15,782 nt of DNA from CAYONM01 sp964405325 (GCA_964405325.1 CAYONM010000067.1:1-15782); one strand, 5' to 3'. Shown: positions 1 through 6,858, counted from the first letter of the stretch. Numbers and translations: made by a program. Notes: a model not told the origin generated them from the sequence alone.

Positions 1-45
1 CGGGCGCCGCCCGGTTTTCGCTCTTTCTTCTAGGGGCAAGCCCCT
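1..45 (+). repeat. Structured intergenic repeat, copy 1 (left-truncated by the window edge)
   Basis: The first 14 bases match the 3' arm of the hairpin repeat at 15621-15675 at 11 of 14 positions. The match continues through TTTTCGC and the block TCTTCTAGGGG (26-36; the same block is at 15687-15697). After this block comes a small stem, AGGGG (32-36) with CCCCT (41-45), around a four-base loop. The right-hand copy has a similar but imperfect stem there. The orientation is the same as the two copies at the right end of the window. The 5' part of this copy lies outside the window. Confidence 0.65.
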
Positions 46-53
46 CGGACCCC

Positions 54-109
54 GAAGCCGAGGCTGCGACAACAACTTTTTTTTACGAAGTCCTCGCAGC
101 CTCAGCTTC
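54..109. other. Long hairpin, about 15 paired bases, with an A/T-rich loop
   Basis: GAGGCTGCGA (60-69) is perfectly complementary to TCGCAGCCTC (94-103). The stem extends by five more pairs, GAAGC (54-58) with GCTTC (105-109), after a single C/A mismatch. The loop contains a run of eight T. It lies downstream of the minus-strand AraC gene and directly abuts a second large hairpin. No U-tract follows the stem on either strand, so a simple Rho-independent terminator is not clear. Confidence 0.6.
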
Positions 110-160
110 TACTGGTATGTCCTTCCCCGCCGTCATGAGCGGGTCCGGACATACCAGTAG
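109..160. other. Perfect 14-bp inverted repeat with a nested inner stem
   Basis: The arm 109-122 (CTACTGGTATGTCC) is perfectly complementary to 147-160. Inside the loop a second stem, CCCGC (126-130) with GCGGG (139-143), can also form. On the minus strand this hairpin comes about 50 nt after the AraC-type gene's stop, so it could terminate or stabilise that transcript. A cruciform or protein-binding palindrome is equally possible. No typical T-run follows. Confidence 0.6.
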
Positions 161-212
161 TTAAGCGTCATTTTTGTCTTGTTGCCAGTGCACGCTAAAG
201 GCGACCCGGACC

Positions 213-1052
213 TTATTGGTCATCCGGCTCGCGATAGCGGGTTGGCGAGCAGCCGGTGGCCCGTCGTAATTGTCGGGCCAGGGTGTGCGTGCTGCTGAAG
301 CCGGCCTGTTCCGCCACAGCCGCCACCGGCAGTGCCGTGCTGCGCAAGAGGCTCATCGCCATTGTCAGTCGTTGTCGGTTCAGCCAATCCGCTGGCGATG
401 AACCGGTGCGCAGTTTGAAGCGACGGGTCAGGTGCTCGCGGCTGCAGCCAGCCTCGTGGGCGAGTTCCTTGAGGCTCCAGGGGTACTGCGGATTGGCCAG
501 CATGCGGTCGATGGCGTCATCGGCGCTGCCGGCCTCGTGGGACGGACCACTCTGGATCGCGCCCAAGCGGGCAACGAAGTGCTGGACGGCGATTGCGGCA
601 GTGAAGGGGTCACGGACCGCCCGTGGGCTGGCGCGGTGGATCAGATCGTCCATGGCGCTGGTGATGCGTTCGCCATCGTCCGGACCCAGCACTGGCCCGG
701 CGCGCTGCCGCAGCAGATCCCAGTGCTGGCGCAGGCCGGCACCATGCAGCACCACCCAGCGGTTGCGGTAAGGAATGGTGTCCGCCGCGGTCAGGCCATA
801 ACTGCTGTCCTCGCTGTAGCAGAACAGCGCGGCGTGTCGGGCTGGCACCCGATGGTGCTCACCGTGCAGGATCAGGGTCATGCTGCCCTGGATCGTGTAC
901 TGGACCAGGCAGTGCTCAGGGGCACTGGCCAGACGATCGTGGTTCTGCCACCAGTAGCGATCCCGCCCGGAATAAGTCTCACCGCCATGGCTGACCAGAC
1001 GCCAAAGGACCTGTGCCGGATCTGGTGCAGCGGGTTTTCGTGAGTCCGGCAT
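213..1052 (-). CDS. AraC/XylS-family transcriptional regulator
   Basis: This 279-residue protein has the usual two-part AraC layout. The N-terminal half (about residues 20-165) looks like a cupin-type effector-binding domain: a run of beta-like segments including LVQYTIQGSMTLILHGEH and a following proline/histidine-rich part. The C-terminal 90 residues carry the double helix-turn-helix. The first is around WSLKELAHEAGCSREHLTRRF and the second around PVAAVAEQAGFSSTHTLARQL, followed by a conserved G-x-SPTRYR ending. It should be a cytoplasmic DNA-binding protein that responds to a small molecule, perhaps a sugar; the effector cannot be read from the sequence. The ATG is preceded at short distance by GGAAA. 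It is divergent from the UPF0251 gene, with a structured repeat between them. No obvious metabolic target sits beside it. Confidence 0.9.
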   Translation of the reverse strand: MPDSRKPAAPDPAQVLWRLVSHGGETYSGRDRYWWQNHDRLASAPEHCLVQYTIQGSMTLILHGEHHRVPARHAALFCYSEDSSYGLTAADTIPYRNRWVVLHGAGLRQHWDLLRQRAGPVLGPDDGERITSAMDDLIHRASPRAVRDPFTAAIAVQHFVARLGAIQSGPSHEAGSADDAIDRMLANPQYPWSLKELAHEAGCSREHLTRRFKLRTGSSPADWLNRQRLTMAMSLLRSTALPVAAVAEQAGFSSTHTLARQLRRATGCSPTRYREPDDQ

Positions 1053-1150
1053 GAGTCGTTTCCGGGGTGAGCGAGACCGACCGACAAAGCGGTGGTTTTT
1101 CGGCGATCATGGCGCGGTGCCGCCAAAAAAAACGCTAGTAGGAGAAAAAG

Positions 1151-1213
1151 CACAAACCAGGCGCCGACCGGTATCATGAAACCCCTCCTGGGCTTCGGGC
1201 GGCGCGGTTTGTG
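1151..1213 (-). repeat. Structured intergenic repeat, copy 2 (inverted orientation)
   Basis: Read on the minus strand, this 63-base element aligns nearly base for base with the copy at 15616-15678. Shared blocks are ACAAACC, GCGCCGCCCG, GGGGTTTC and TACCGGTCGGC, followed by GGTTT. Its ends, CACAAACC (1151-1158) and GGTTTGTG (1206-1213), are perfectly complementary. GCGCCG and CGGCGC extend the stem after a two-base bulge. It lies in the divergent spacer between the AraC-type and UPF0251 genes, so it could influence promoters there, but I can see no clear promoter boxes. Confidence 0.75.
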
Positions 1214-1264
1214 ATATCAACCTCCTGAATCTTGTGGTCGTTCGACTGAAGTCTACCATTCGGC

Positions 1265-1741
1265 ATGCCGCGTCCGCAATCTCTTCGCAAGGTCACCGCC
1301 CAGCCTTCTATTACCTGGTTCAAACCAGCCGGTGTCCGTTTGGGCGAACTGGAGGAGGTGGTCCTCTCCTTGGACGAGCTGGAGGCTGTCCGACTGACGG
1401 ACCAGGAGGGACTCTATCAGGAACAGGCCGCGCAGGCGATGAACGTGTCGCGTCCCACTCTGGGGCGGATCCTGGTGACCGCGCACCAGAAAATCGCCGA
1501 TGCTCTGGTGCATGGCAAAGCGATCCGAATCGAGGGCGGTGCGGTCGAGGTCCAGAGCAATATTGAACTCTGCTGCCAGGGCTGCGGTCACCGTTGGAGT
1601 ATTGCGGGCGGTCTGCCGCGCGGCAAAGCCTGCCCCGCGTGTCAGGGTGATCAGGTGATCCGAGCCGAGGCCTGTATCCGCGGCTGTGGCCGGCGGTGTT
1701 GGCGCAGCCAGCCGGGCTCTGGCGTGGTTGAGGATAGTTGA
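1265..1741 (+). CDS. UPF0251 (DUF134) family HTH protein with C-terminal zinc ribbon
   Basis: The 158-residue product starts with MPRP and contains the family hallmark FKPAGVxLxELEEVVLxxDELEAVRL (residues 19-44). A helix-turn-helix of the sigma-70 region 4 type follows (about 50-80, including NVSRPTLGRIL), then the typical ADALVHGKAIRIEGG. Family members of this kind are presumed DNA-binding regulators, often near redox or metal functions; the target is unknown. Beyond residue 100 is a Cys-rich extension. C104-x2-C107 and C123-x2-C126 form a rubredoxin-like zinc ribbon, and C137, C141 and C145 add a further spaced trio. The start is fixed by the conserved MPRP terminus, although the ribosome-binding site is weak. 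It is followed by 83 nt before the DHH gene. Confidence 0.88.
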   Translation: MPRPQSLRKVTAQPSITWFKPAGVRLGELEEVVLSLDELEAVRLTDQEGLYQEQAAQAMNVSRPTLGRILVTAHQKIADALVHGKAIRIEGGAVEVQSNIELCCQGCGHRWSIAGGLPRGKACPACQGDQVIRAEACIRGCGRRCWRSQPGSGVVEDS

Positions 1742-1824
1742 GCTTGCGCCAATCGTGAGCGGCACTGCTCTGGCGAGACAGGCTGGCGTTTGCGCCTCAC
1801 GGTCATGACATAGGATCTCGGCCC

Positions 1825-3276
1825 ATGTCCCTCCGGCGGACCACCTTCAGTAAACCGCGTCAAGTCGTGGTGATCGGCCATAATGCCCAGGTGGTTCCCA
1901 CCGTGGGCTTGTTTGTCGGCGCTGAGGTCTCGGTGCAGGTCTTCACCTGCGGTGCGATGATCGAAGAGCAGCTGGCCCCTTATCCGGCAGTGGAAGTGCA
2001 TCTGGTCGACGGCTCCTATCGCGAGATGCCGCTCGATCTGGCCGATGGTCCCTTTTTTGTCTGTGTCGACAGCGACGACACCGCCAAGGCGATCCGGTCC
2101 TGGCTGCCGCGCACCATGGGCGTGTTCCTGATGCGCAACAGCCACAAGAAGGGCGCCCGTTTGCCGCCGGGTTTCCTCAAACTGCCCAACAGCCGGCGGC
2201 AGCATCTTCGGCAGCTGTTTTGGCGTATTGGTACGGTGCGGCGGGTCGACCAACTGATGGATCTGGCGCGCAATACCGAATTGCCGCTGATCCTGATGTA
2301 CTCCGACCCCGACCCCGATGCTATTGGTTCGGCCTTGGCTCTGGCCACCATCTGGCGTGCTGCCGGTGCCCGTCCCATCATCCGTTACACTGGCGAGGTG
2401 CAGCGGTATCAGAACAAACTGCTGGTCAGCTACCTGAAGGATCCCATCGAACGCCTGCGCGAGAGCGAGCGCCTGGGTGCCGACCTGGTGGCGGTGGTCG
2501 ACGCCCAGCCAGGCTTCTGGCGCGAGCATCCGCCGCATGCGCATGTGGTCATCGATCATCATCCCCGTCGGCCCGATGCCCAGGCGGCATTCACCGATAT
2601 TCGGACCGACTACGGTTCCACGTCGACCATCTTGACGGAATACCTGGTCGAAGCCGATATTTCCATCAACCAGCAACTGGCCACCGCCTTGCTGTACGGT
2701 TTGAAGACCGACACCAACGATCTGCAGCGCAATGCCTCGGCGCGCGACATCAAGGCCTTCGATCTGCTGCACGATCGCGCCGATCAGCATTTCATCGCCC
2801 GCCTCAGCCGCTCGCAGGTGCCGATGAATATGCTCGACTTTATCAGCTGGGGTATCTCCAATCGCATTGTCTATCGCGACATGATGCTGGTGCATTTTGG
2901 TGAGGTGCCATCGCCGGATGTGTTGGTGCAGAGTGCCGATCTGCTGTTGCTGACTTGCGGCATCAACTGGGTGGTGTGCGCTGGCAAACATGAAGACAAA
3001 TTGGTTTCCGTCTTTCGCGGTGACGGTCACCGTCAGGACGTGGGGGGGCGGGCCAAGAGCGCTTTTGGCAAGATCGGTTCGGCGGGTGGGCATCGCACCA
3101 TGGGCCGTGCCGAGGTGCCCTTGCATGGTCAACACGTCGATGTCAGCGTCGATTTACTGATCGACAACCTGTTCAAGCGCCTGTCGGAGGAACGCCGACG
3201 CAAGATCAAGCGGACCCTCCGCAATATCCTGCACGGGCCCGGGGTCAGCGGTCCGGTCTTTGCGGAGAAAATCTGA
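1825..3276 (+). CDS. DHH/DHHA1-family phosphoesterase with N-terminal Rossmann-like domain
   Basis: The 483-residue protein carries the DHH phosphoesterase motifs in order: DPDPDAIGS (D161, D163, D165), VVDAQPG (D226), the signature D244-H245-H246, and KTDTND (D296, D298). The C-terminal DHHA1 part ends in a GGH-type motif (GSAGGHRTMG, G421-G422-H423) that normally contacts substrate. DHH enzymes are Mn-dependent hydrolases of phosphoester bonds in nanoRNA, cyclic dinucleotides, pAp or related substrates; which applies here is not visible. Residues 12-105 (QVVVIGHN start, then FFVCVDSDD) resemble a degenerate Rossmann or RCK/TrkA-N domain, as seen fused to DHH in some archaeal proteins; that is an inference. 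AGGA at 1812-1815 supports the start. Its stop overlaps the next gene's ATG by one base, making it the first gene of a coupled operon. Confidence 0.92.
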   Translation: MSLRRTTFSKPRQVVVIGHNAQVVPTVGLFVGAEVSVQVFTCGAMIEEQLAPYPAVEVHLVDGSYREMPLDLADGPFFVCVDSDDTAKAIRSWLPRTMGVFLMRNSHKKGARLPPGFLKLPNSRRQHLRQLFWRIGTVRRVDQLMDLARNTELPLILMYSDPDPDAIGSALALATIWRAAGARPIIRYTGEVQRYQNKLLVSYLKDPIERLRESERLGADLVAVVDAQPGFWREHPPHAHVVIDHHPRRPDAQAAFTDIRTDYGSTSTILTEYLVEADISINQQLATALLYGLKTDTNDLQRNASARDIKAFDLLHDRADQHFIARLSRSQVPMNMLDFISWGISNRIVYRDMMLVHFGEVPSPDVLVQSADLLLLTCGINWVVCAGKHEDKLVSVFRGDGHRQDVGGRAKSAFGKIGSAGGHRTMGRAEVPLHGQHVDVSVDLLIDNLFKRLSEERRRKIKRTLRNILHGPGVSGPVFAEKI

Positions 3277-3545
3277 TGGATGATTGGTTGGAACCCTTTC
3301 TGGAGCAGCAGGTGGTCGTCGATCTGGCCGATCACTTTTCGGTGTACGGCAAGCTGCTCCTCTTTGGCCCGAACCATCTGCAGTTGGAAACGGCCGATCT
3401 GCACGACGAGACCCGAACCAATTCCTCGGCCGAGGTCTACGCCATCGAAACCAAGCAGCTGGGGATACGCGCCAACCGCCGCCGGGTCAGCATCCCGCGC
3501 CGAAGGCTGGTCGCCATCAGCTTGCTGGATGATGTTCTGGAATGA
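3276..3545 (+). CDS. Small Sm-like (LSm/Hfq-fold) protein, hypothetical
   Basis: This 89-residue protein has no name I can give with certainty. Residues 12-42 (VVVDLADHFSVYGKLLLFGP, then HLQLETADLHD) match the general Sm1 pattern of a short five-stranded barrel: a hydrophobic strand, a turn with x-V-x-G-x-L, and a strand ending in acidic residues. Residues 67-85 (NRRRVSIPRRRLVAISLLD) resemble an Sm2 strand pair with the usual I-P-R-R-x-L-V-A-I. If correct it would form an oligomeric ring and may bind RNA or act as a scaffold. GGAG (3264-3267) precedes the ATG. It overlaps the DHH gene by one base and the next gene by four, so it is translated together with them. The fold assignment needs structural comparison. 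Confidence 0.7.
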   Translation: MDDWLEPFLEQQVVVDLADHFSVYGKLLLFGPNHLQLETADLHDETRTNSSAEVYAIETKQLGIRANRRRVSIPRRRLVAISLLDDVLE

Positions 3546-3952
3546 ACATTTGGGGGCTGTTGATCGGTATTCTCCTGCTGAACGCCTGCGTCCAGCACCA
3601 GGCGCGGATCACGGCACCGCCGGGTGACTGGGACGGTGCCCTCGGCCTGGCCGAACGGGCCGACCAGGCGGCGGTGGGCAGTGCTGGCAGCCTGCCGCAG
3701 GAGGTGCACCTGCTGGCTTGGGCTCGCGATGGGGATGGCAGCTTGCGATTCGCCAGTGGTCGGGTTACCACGCCGCTGCCGTGGTGGCAGCGCTTTCCCA
3801 TGGATATCCTGAGCGATGCATTGTGGCCTGATCACCTCCGGTGTTCAGCCCAATCTCATGCCACGGCCTGGCGGCCACAGACCCGGACGCCAGCGGAATT
3901 GACTCGATTGGCCAAAGCCGCAAATGCGGTGGCCACGGGAGAGCGACCATGA
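3542..3952 (+). CDS. Predicted small lipoprotein, unknown function
   Basis: The 136-residue product begins MNIWGLLIGILLLNAC. This is a short signal peptide with a lipobox-like L-N-A-C, so C16 would be lipidated after cleavage. The N region lacks a basic residue, which weakens the signal prediction slightly. The mature part is unrelated to any family I recognise. It contains W and G-rich stretches (around WARDGDGSLRF and LPWWQRFPMDILSDALWPDHL) that look like a short folded envelope domain, and an A/T-rich hydrophilic tail. It overlaps the Sm-like gene and the TPR gene by four bases each (ATGA), so it is a real member of the operon rather than a chance reading frame. Its partner is plausibly the TPR protein encoded next. 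Confidence 0.72.
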   Translation: MNIWGLLIGILLLNACVQHQARITAPPGDWDGALGLAERADQAAVGSAGSLPQEVHLLAWARDGDGSLRFASGRVTTPLPWWQRFPMDILSDALWPDHLRCSAQSHATAWRPQTRTPAELTRLAKAANAVATGERP

Positions 3953-5811
3953 TCGTTTGGCAACGCTTGATCTGTTGCATCGTGCTGGGGACCGGCTTGT
4001 TGATGGCCGCAGAAGGGCCACCTCGTCGGCAATGGGAGAACATCGAGCAGCGACTGTGTCGTGGCGACGACAGTGCTCTTCCGCTGGTCCAGCGCATCCA
4101 GCAACACTATCCCGACTGGCCCGGTGCTGCGCTGGGACTGGCGGATTACCATCTGGTGCGCAAGGAATACAAACAGGCGCTGCAGTGGGCCGATGAGGCG
4201 CGCGGGGCGCTGCCGCAAAATGCCCGACCGGTCGCTCAGATCCTGCAAGCCCTGATCGGTCTGAAGCGCTGGGACGATTGCTGGACCCTGTTTGGCACCT
4301 ATCGCCAGCTCGATACCGATGGCAGCCTGCATCATCTGGCGGCTTTGGGGCAGCTGGGCGCGGGGAATCTCAGCCAGGCCGCCAAGCTCAGCCGTGAGGC
4401 CCTGGCGCTGGCCAGTGCGCAATCGAAGCCAGGCTTCTTGCTGACCGATGCCCGTATCGCGGTGCTGGATAATCGACTCACCGACGCCGAACGACGTCTG
4501 CTGGAAGCCTGTCAGCTGGCTCCTGGCGAAGCTGCCTGTTGGTACAACCTGGGCTTGGTCCGCTATCAGATTCATCAACAGCTGGGTGGCGATTACATCC
4601 ACAAGGCGCATGAGGATCTGCAGAAGGCCCAGGAATTGGCGGCCACCAACGGCCAGGTGACCTTGGCAGCGGGCCTGATTGCGGCGCAGGCCGGCGAAAA
4701 TCAGGAGGCCCGTCGTTGTCTGGATCTGGCGGGTCGCCTGTTGGGCAGCGATCCGCTTCCCGAGCTCGCTCAGGCGGGAGTGCTGCTGAATTTGGGGGTC
4801 GAACAAGCGGATCGCAGCCTGTGGCAGCAGGCCACCAGTCTGCTTGGCCGGCTGGACATCAGCGCCGCGCAGCGCGATGTCCTGATCAACAACCGTTTGG
4901 CGGCAAATATCGCTGTTGGTGAAGCCGATGAAGTGGCCCTGCGTTTTCCGGGCATGGATGGCAGCCAGCTGGCAGCCAGCAATCGAGCCCTGGCGGCATG
5001 GATCACGGCCCATGTCCTGGCGCAGAGCGAGCCGGAGCGGGCCTTGACCATGACCCAGCAGGCCATTGCCGATTTCACCACCCTGGCTGAGGGGAGCACC
5101 GATCCCATTCGTCGGCCCCATTACCAGCGTTTCCTGGGGCATGCCCAGGTGCTGGCTGGGGAGCTGTTTCGTCGTCAGCAACGGACTGACGAATCTGTAG
5201 CCGCCTTCGATCAGGCTGCCGACGCCTACATCGCTGCCGCCGAGGCCGGCGATCGCATGGCGCGTCGGCATTATCTGGCCGTGGCCTCGCAACGTGACGC
5301 TGCCACCGCATATGCCGCCGGAGTGTATGCCCTGCGCTGGGGTCGATTCGATCCCAGTGCCTGGCAGTGCCTTCTCGCCAACTATGGCGCCTCCGAGGCC
5401 TGGATGCAGCCGGTGCACCTGGGGGCGTGGGGGATTGTGCTGATCCTCAGTCTGGTTTTGGCATTACGTCGGCACAAACCGACGCCCGCCACCCGGCGTC
5501 CGGTCTCAGGATATCGTCGGCAGCCGTCGGGCTATGCCCGCCAACCATCCAGCGCCGGAGGACGTCGGCCGTCGTCCCGGCGTCCTGGCTCCGCGACCAA
5601 GCGCCCGGTGGCCGGTGCCAACGAAACCCTGTTGCCCGGCACCATGGCTCCCCGTACCGCGCCGCTGGAGAAGAGCCGTCGCAAGAAGCCGCCGTCCACC
5701 AGTAGTGCGCCGGGAGTCAAAGCCGATGAGACCCTGTTGCCGCAGACCATGACCCCGCAGCAGCGCAAGCGCGATCGGGCTCTGGACGCGAAGCGGCGCA
5801 GCCGGGACTGA
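3949..5811 (+). CDS. Signal-peptide TPR protein with C-terminal membrane segment and basic tail
   Basis: From the start at 3949 the product is 620 residues. This start is preferred over the in-frame 3841 ATG because GGAGAG (3938-3943) sits just upstream, the codon overlaps the previous stop as ATGA, and the N-terminus becomes a signal peptide (MIVWQRLICCIVLGTGLLMA). Residues about 30-480 are helical repeats of TPR type, for example GAALGLADYHLVRKEYKQAL and ACWYNLGLVRYQIHQQ. A single hydrophobic segment (about 489-506, HLGAWGIVLILSLVLAL) is followed by RRHK. The protein therefore probably has a periplasmic TPR domain and a cytoplasmic tail of about 114 residues. The tail is rich in R, P and S and contains ETLLPGTM (559-566) and ETLLPQTM (594-601). 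TPR domains mediate protein binding; the partner is unknown. Confidence 0.82.
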   Translation: MIVWQRLICCIVLGTGLLMAAEGPPRRQWENIEQRLCRGDDSALPLVQRIQQHYPDWPGAALGLADYHLVRKEYKQALQWADEARGALPQNARPVAQILQALIGLKRWDDCWTLFGTYRQLDTDGSLHHLAALGQLGAGNLSQAAKLSREALALASAQSKPGFLLTDARIAVLDNRLTDAERRLLEACQLAPGEAACWYNLGLVRYQIHQQLGGDYIHKAHEDLQKAQELAATNGQVTLAAGLIAAQAGENQEARRCLDLAGRLLGSDPLPELAQAGVLLNLGVEQADRSLWQQATSLLGRLDISAAQRDVLINNRLAANIAVGEADEVALRFPGMDGSQLAASNRALAAWITAHVLAQSEPERALTMTQQAIADFTTLAEGSTDPIRRPHYQRFLGHAQVLAGELFRRQQRTDESVAAFDQAADAYIAAAEAGDRMARRHYLAVASQRDAATAYAAGVYALRWGRFDPSAWQCLLANYGASEAWMQPVHLGAWGIVLILSLVLALRRHKPTPATRRPVSGYRRQPSGYARQPSSAGGRRPSSRRPGSATKRPVAGANETLLPGTMAPRTAPLEKSRRKKPPSTSSAPGVKADETLLPQTMTPQQRKRDRALDAKRRSRD

Positions 5812-5815
5812 TATC

Positions 5816-6520
5816 GTGCAAACGGCCCTGATCCTGCCCGCTGCCGGCCGAGGTGAGCGTTTCGGTGGTTTCTTGCCCAAGCAGTTGCAGCCCATTGCCG
5901 GGGCACCGTTGTTCATCCATGCTCTGCGACCGTTCCACCATCTGGTGACCGAAGTGGTGCTGGTGGTGTCGGACGACTGGCGTGATCGTCTGCGGGCCGC
6001 GGTTGACGCCTTCTTGCCCGGCTGGCCGCTGCGTCTGGTCGCCGGTGGTGCCAACCGCCAAGCCAGTGTCGCGGCCGGGCTGGCGGCGCTTTCGCCTGAT
6101 TGCGAAGTGGCGCTGGTGCACGACGCCGCTCGGCCATTGATCGAGCCGGCCGCGATCCGCGCCTGCATCCAGGCCTTGCGGCGGTACCCAGCCTGCGTTC
6201 TGGCGGCCCCCTGCACCGACACCCTCAAGCGCAGCCATGGGCCGCATGACCGCCTGGTTCGAGCTACGGAAAAACGCGAACACTTCTGGCGCGCCGAGAC
6301 CCCGCAGGGCTTTCGCGTCGCACTCGCACGCCAGGCCTACGCCGGCATCGACCGTGCTTGCACGGACGACAGCCATGTTGTCGAATTGGCGGGAGCGAGC
6401 GTGCATATCGTGGCCTCTGCCGCGGCCAATCCCAAGCTGACCACCGCCGCGGATCGCGCTTTCATCGACTGGTGTCTACGGCAGCGATGCCCGCGCGGCG
6501 TGGTACCGTTGGCGTGGTAG
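5816..6520 (+). CDS. ispD: 2-C-methyl-D-erythritol 4-phosphate cytidylyltransferase
   Basis: IspD transfers CMP from CTP to MEP, the third step of the non-mevalonate isoprenoid pathway, in the cytoplasm. The 234-residue protein has all family marks: the nucleotide loop LPAAGRGERFGGFLPKQ (residues 7-23, with R14 and K22), GGANRQASVAAGL (77-89), VHDAARPLIEP (101-111, with D103), ETPQGF (161-166), DDSHVVE (184-190) and NPKLTT (205-210, with K207). Length is normal. It starts with GTG only four bases after the TPR gene's stop, so it is the last gene of the operon. No ispF follows, unlike the common ispDF order. A terminator region lies downstream, facing the convergent pta gene. Confidence 0.93.
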   Translation: MQTALILPAAGRGERFGGFLPKQLQPIAGAPLFIHALRPFHHLVTEVVLVVSDDWRDRLRAAVDAFLPGWPLRLVAGGANRQASVAAGLAALSPDCEVALVHDAARPLIEPAAIRACIQALRRYPACVLAAPCTDTLKRSHGPHDRLVRATEKREHFWRAETPQGFRVALARQAYAGIDRACTDDSHVVELAGASVHIVASAAANPKLTTAADRAFIDWCLRQRCPRGVVPLAW

Positions 6521-6790
6521 CCAATGGTAGATTGGGCCGCGCAAAGCTCGCTCCCTGGGAGTGCTGAGCCCCAGCTCGGCACGTCTTGTGAGCTGGGCGT
6601 GGCCCGACAATGGCAGACAGTCTCTGTGTTGACACCCTTGTCGGCTTTCCATGATCGCGCATCGCGGTCAGCGCTTCGGAGCAGGTCGCCACCGAATCTG
6701 GTCAGGCCTTGACGGGAGCAGCCATAAGGTGGTGGACGGTGTCCGGGGTTAGCTGGCCGCACTTTTTTTGCCGATAAAAACCTGGCCAAG
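6521..6790. other. Non-coding stretch after ispD
   Basis: I see no supportable gene here. A hairpin can form between GCCCCAGCTC (6568-6577) and GAGCTGGGC (6590-6598) with one bulged base, but no U-run follows. TTGACA occurs within GTGTTGACAC near 6630, but no matching -10 box is seen 17 bases on. The rest has ordinary composition and no clear signal. Confidence 0.4.
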
Positions 6791-6807
6791 CAATTTGGCC
6801 GGCTCCC

Positions 6808-6858
6808 TCAAAGGGGGCTTCGCCCCCTCGCGACGTCCGTCGCACACCCCCTCGGCCT
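6808..6858 (+). repeat. Dispersed repeat family 2, copy a
   Basis: This segment aligns with 14135-14184 over about 50 bases with one single-base gap and roughly 80% identity by eye. The exact core GTCCGTCGCACACC and the CTCGGCCT block are shared, preceded in both by a G-rich hairpin. Both copies sit shortly after the stop of a plus-strand gene (ispD here, purL there) and close to a terminator. Confidence 0.55.

Noticed and set aside
1..212. CRISPR array or tRNA in the palindromic left end
   Set aside because: There are no regularly spaced identical repeats, and no cloverleaf with T-loop or anticodon features could be drawn; only large simple hairpins are present.
1651..3135. 494-residue minus-strand open frame opposite the DHH gene
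   Set aside because: The plus strand encodes a clear DHH enzyme with all motifs. The antisense product is rich in H/Q/G with no domain, as expected from high-GC codon bias.
3841..3948. In-frame upstream start for the TPR protein
   Set aside because: The extra 36 residues overlap the lipoprotein gene, would bury the signal peptide, and lack the ribosome-binding site seen before 3949.
3856..5418. 520-residue minus-strand open frame opposite the TPR gene
   Set aside because: It is a mirror of the TPR gene, which has a signal peptide, ribosome-binding site and coupled start. The antisense product has no recognisable motif.
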